DNA from: a virus
Length of the DNA: 20,927 nucleotides
IMG/VR virus record: IMGVR_UViG_3300035204_000113
Coordinates: 1 to 20,927 of that record
Direction: 5' to 3' (one strand)
The notes under the pieces were generated by a model, which was not told the origin of the DNA, ran no database searches, and worked only from the letters and a program-made list of their open reading frames with translations. The translations under genes were made by a program, and so were the position numbers. Below, piece after piece: positions 20,332-20,927 of this stretch. Within the stretch, counting starts at the first letter, position 1; every line of letters begins with the position of its first letter.

Positions 20332-20927
20332 GTACGTTCTCCTTGTGTATTTCTATAAACGCTAGCCGTAAGCACTCGTTCATAGTATCAATGTCTGGGG
20401 CGTGTACACCGTAGGAATCATGAATCATGGAGAATGAATCAATTCCTTTGTGCATTAGCCGGATAAGGGTTAAGAACATGTGGGCGGCATCTAAACTATG
20501 AATATAATTTGGAGCAATCCCAAGCTCTTGTCCGTTCGGATTCACACCATCATAATAGTTAGCGAAGACTAACTCAAACTTCTTCTTGTTAAAGAGTTCG
20601 GTATATGATCGACGTTGCCGAACGGGCTGGTACACATGTTCGACTGTAAAGCCGGAGGGGGTAGTCCAAATAAGGTGCTTATCAGCAGCATTAGCTACTC
20701 CAGCAACCTCCTTCAGCCAATCCTTTCCTTGGTTTGGCATAGCGAGGGTTTCTCCAAGCCCTTGCTGTACCGCCCGGGCCATCTCAACAACAGCACCACT
20801 CCTGTCCTCACGAGGAACCCAATCAAGGTGTCCTTCTGATTTCAGGTACTTCTGTATGCCGTAAAACGTAAGGCCGTAGGCATCACACATCGTCGGTCTC
20901 TTAACTACAGATCGGTCGATGCCTTCT
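20213..20927 (-). CDS. T7-type single-subunit RNA polymerase, C-terminal part (5' end outside window)
   Basis: 237 residues remain before the stop at 20213; the frame is open to the right edge. GIDRSVVKRPTMCDAYG corresponds to T7 RNA polymerase residues around K631 and Y639 (GVTRSVTKRSVMTLAYG). MIHDSYG contains the catalytic Asp equal to T7 D812, preceded by the PNYIHSLDAAHM helix. The end ...LESNYFFS takes the place of the T7 'FAFA' foot. In T7 this part holds the palm and fingers active site. The polymerase would transcribe from the two repeats at 18212-18230 and 11842-11860. Compared with the 883-aa T7 enzyme, about 650 N-terminal residues, including the promoter-recognition part, are not in the window. 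Confidence 0.95.
   Translation of the reverse strand, partial: EGIDRSVVKRPTMCDAYGLTFYGIQKYLKSEGHLDWVPREDRSGAVVEMARAVQQGLGETLAMPNQGKDWLKEVAGVANAADKHLIWTTPSGFTVEHVYQPVRQRRSYTELFNKKKFELVFANYYDGVNPNGQELGIAPNYIHSLDAAHMFLTLIRLMHKGIDSFSMIHDSYGVHAPDIDTMNECLRLAFIEIHKENVLETLKKDVEEYLGLPTPPLPNPGGGLDPSFVLESNYFFS

Overview
The window is a 20.9 kb piece of a podovirus genome of the T7 supergroup (Autographiviridae-like). Every gene I can support lies on the minus strand, so transcription runs from right to left. The evidence is a single-subunit T7-type RNA polymerase (C-terminal part at the right edge) followed in T7 order by single-stranded DNA-binding protein, Holliday-junction endonuclease, primase-helicase, family A DNA polymerase, 5'-3' exonuclease, portal, scaffold, major capsid, and tail tubular proteins A and B (B runs off the left edge). 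The monomeric class II ribonucleotide reductase, RusA-type endonuclease, dNMP kinase and metallophosphoesterase are typical of marine podoviruses. An alphaproteobacterial host is plausible but not proven. One weak pointer is a 15-nt segment on the message strand that is fully complementary to a 16S rRNA tail ending CCUUUC, a form found in Alphaproteobacteria and Bacilli but not in enterobacteria.

Layout from right to left. Early region (about 20927-18222): the RNA polymerase end, a small phage protein of a common type, a 42-residue protein with no basic residue except one His, three small unknown genes (two overlapping by 92 bp), a metallophosphoesterase and a 66-residue unknown. DNA metabolism (18188-11865): SSB, RusA-like resolvase, primase-helicase, DNA polymerase, a DUF4406 nucleotide-metabolism protein, dNMP kinase with an added Cys4 tail, and a T7 gp6-like exonuclease. 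Transition block (11910-8130): a probable permuted papain-fold (NlpC/P60-like) protein, two tandem paralogous small proteins, a ParB-like protein, the ribonucleotide reductase and a small unknown. Virion block (8185-1): two small proteins, portal, a basic 46-residue protein, scaffold, capsid, a strong terminator, and tail tubes A and B.

The genes are packed with overlaps of 1-8 bp, often as ATGA or GTGA, so translational coupling is probably general. An identical 19-bp sequence occurs just twice, both on the minus strand: once before SSB and once near the 5' end of the transition block. These are the best candidates for promoters of the phage's own RNA polymerase, splitting the window into early, replication and late units. 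The capsid terminator corresponds in position to T7 T-phi after gene 10.

Most worth a second look: the duplicated promoter and its position inside an ORF; the candidate cysteine peptidase; the perfect anti-16S segment after the terminator; two places (ends of tail tube A and of scaffold) where a +1 frame reads like real protein; the Cys4 tail on the kinase; and several genes too short for ordinary ORF calling. No tRNA, CRISPR array, integrase or insertion sequence was seen, and no classical lysis cassette lies in the window.
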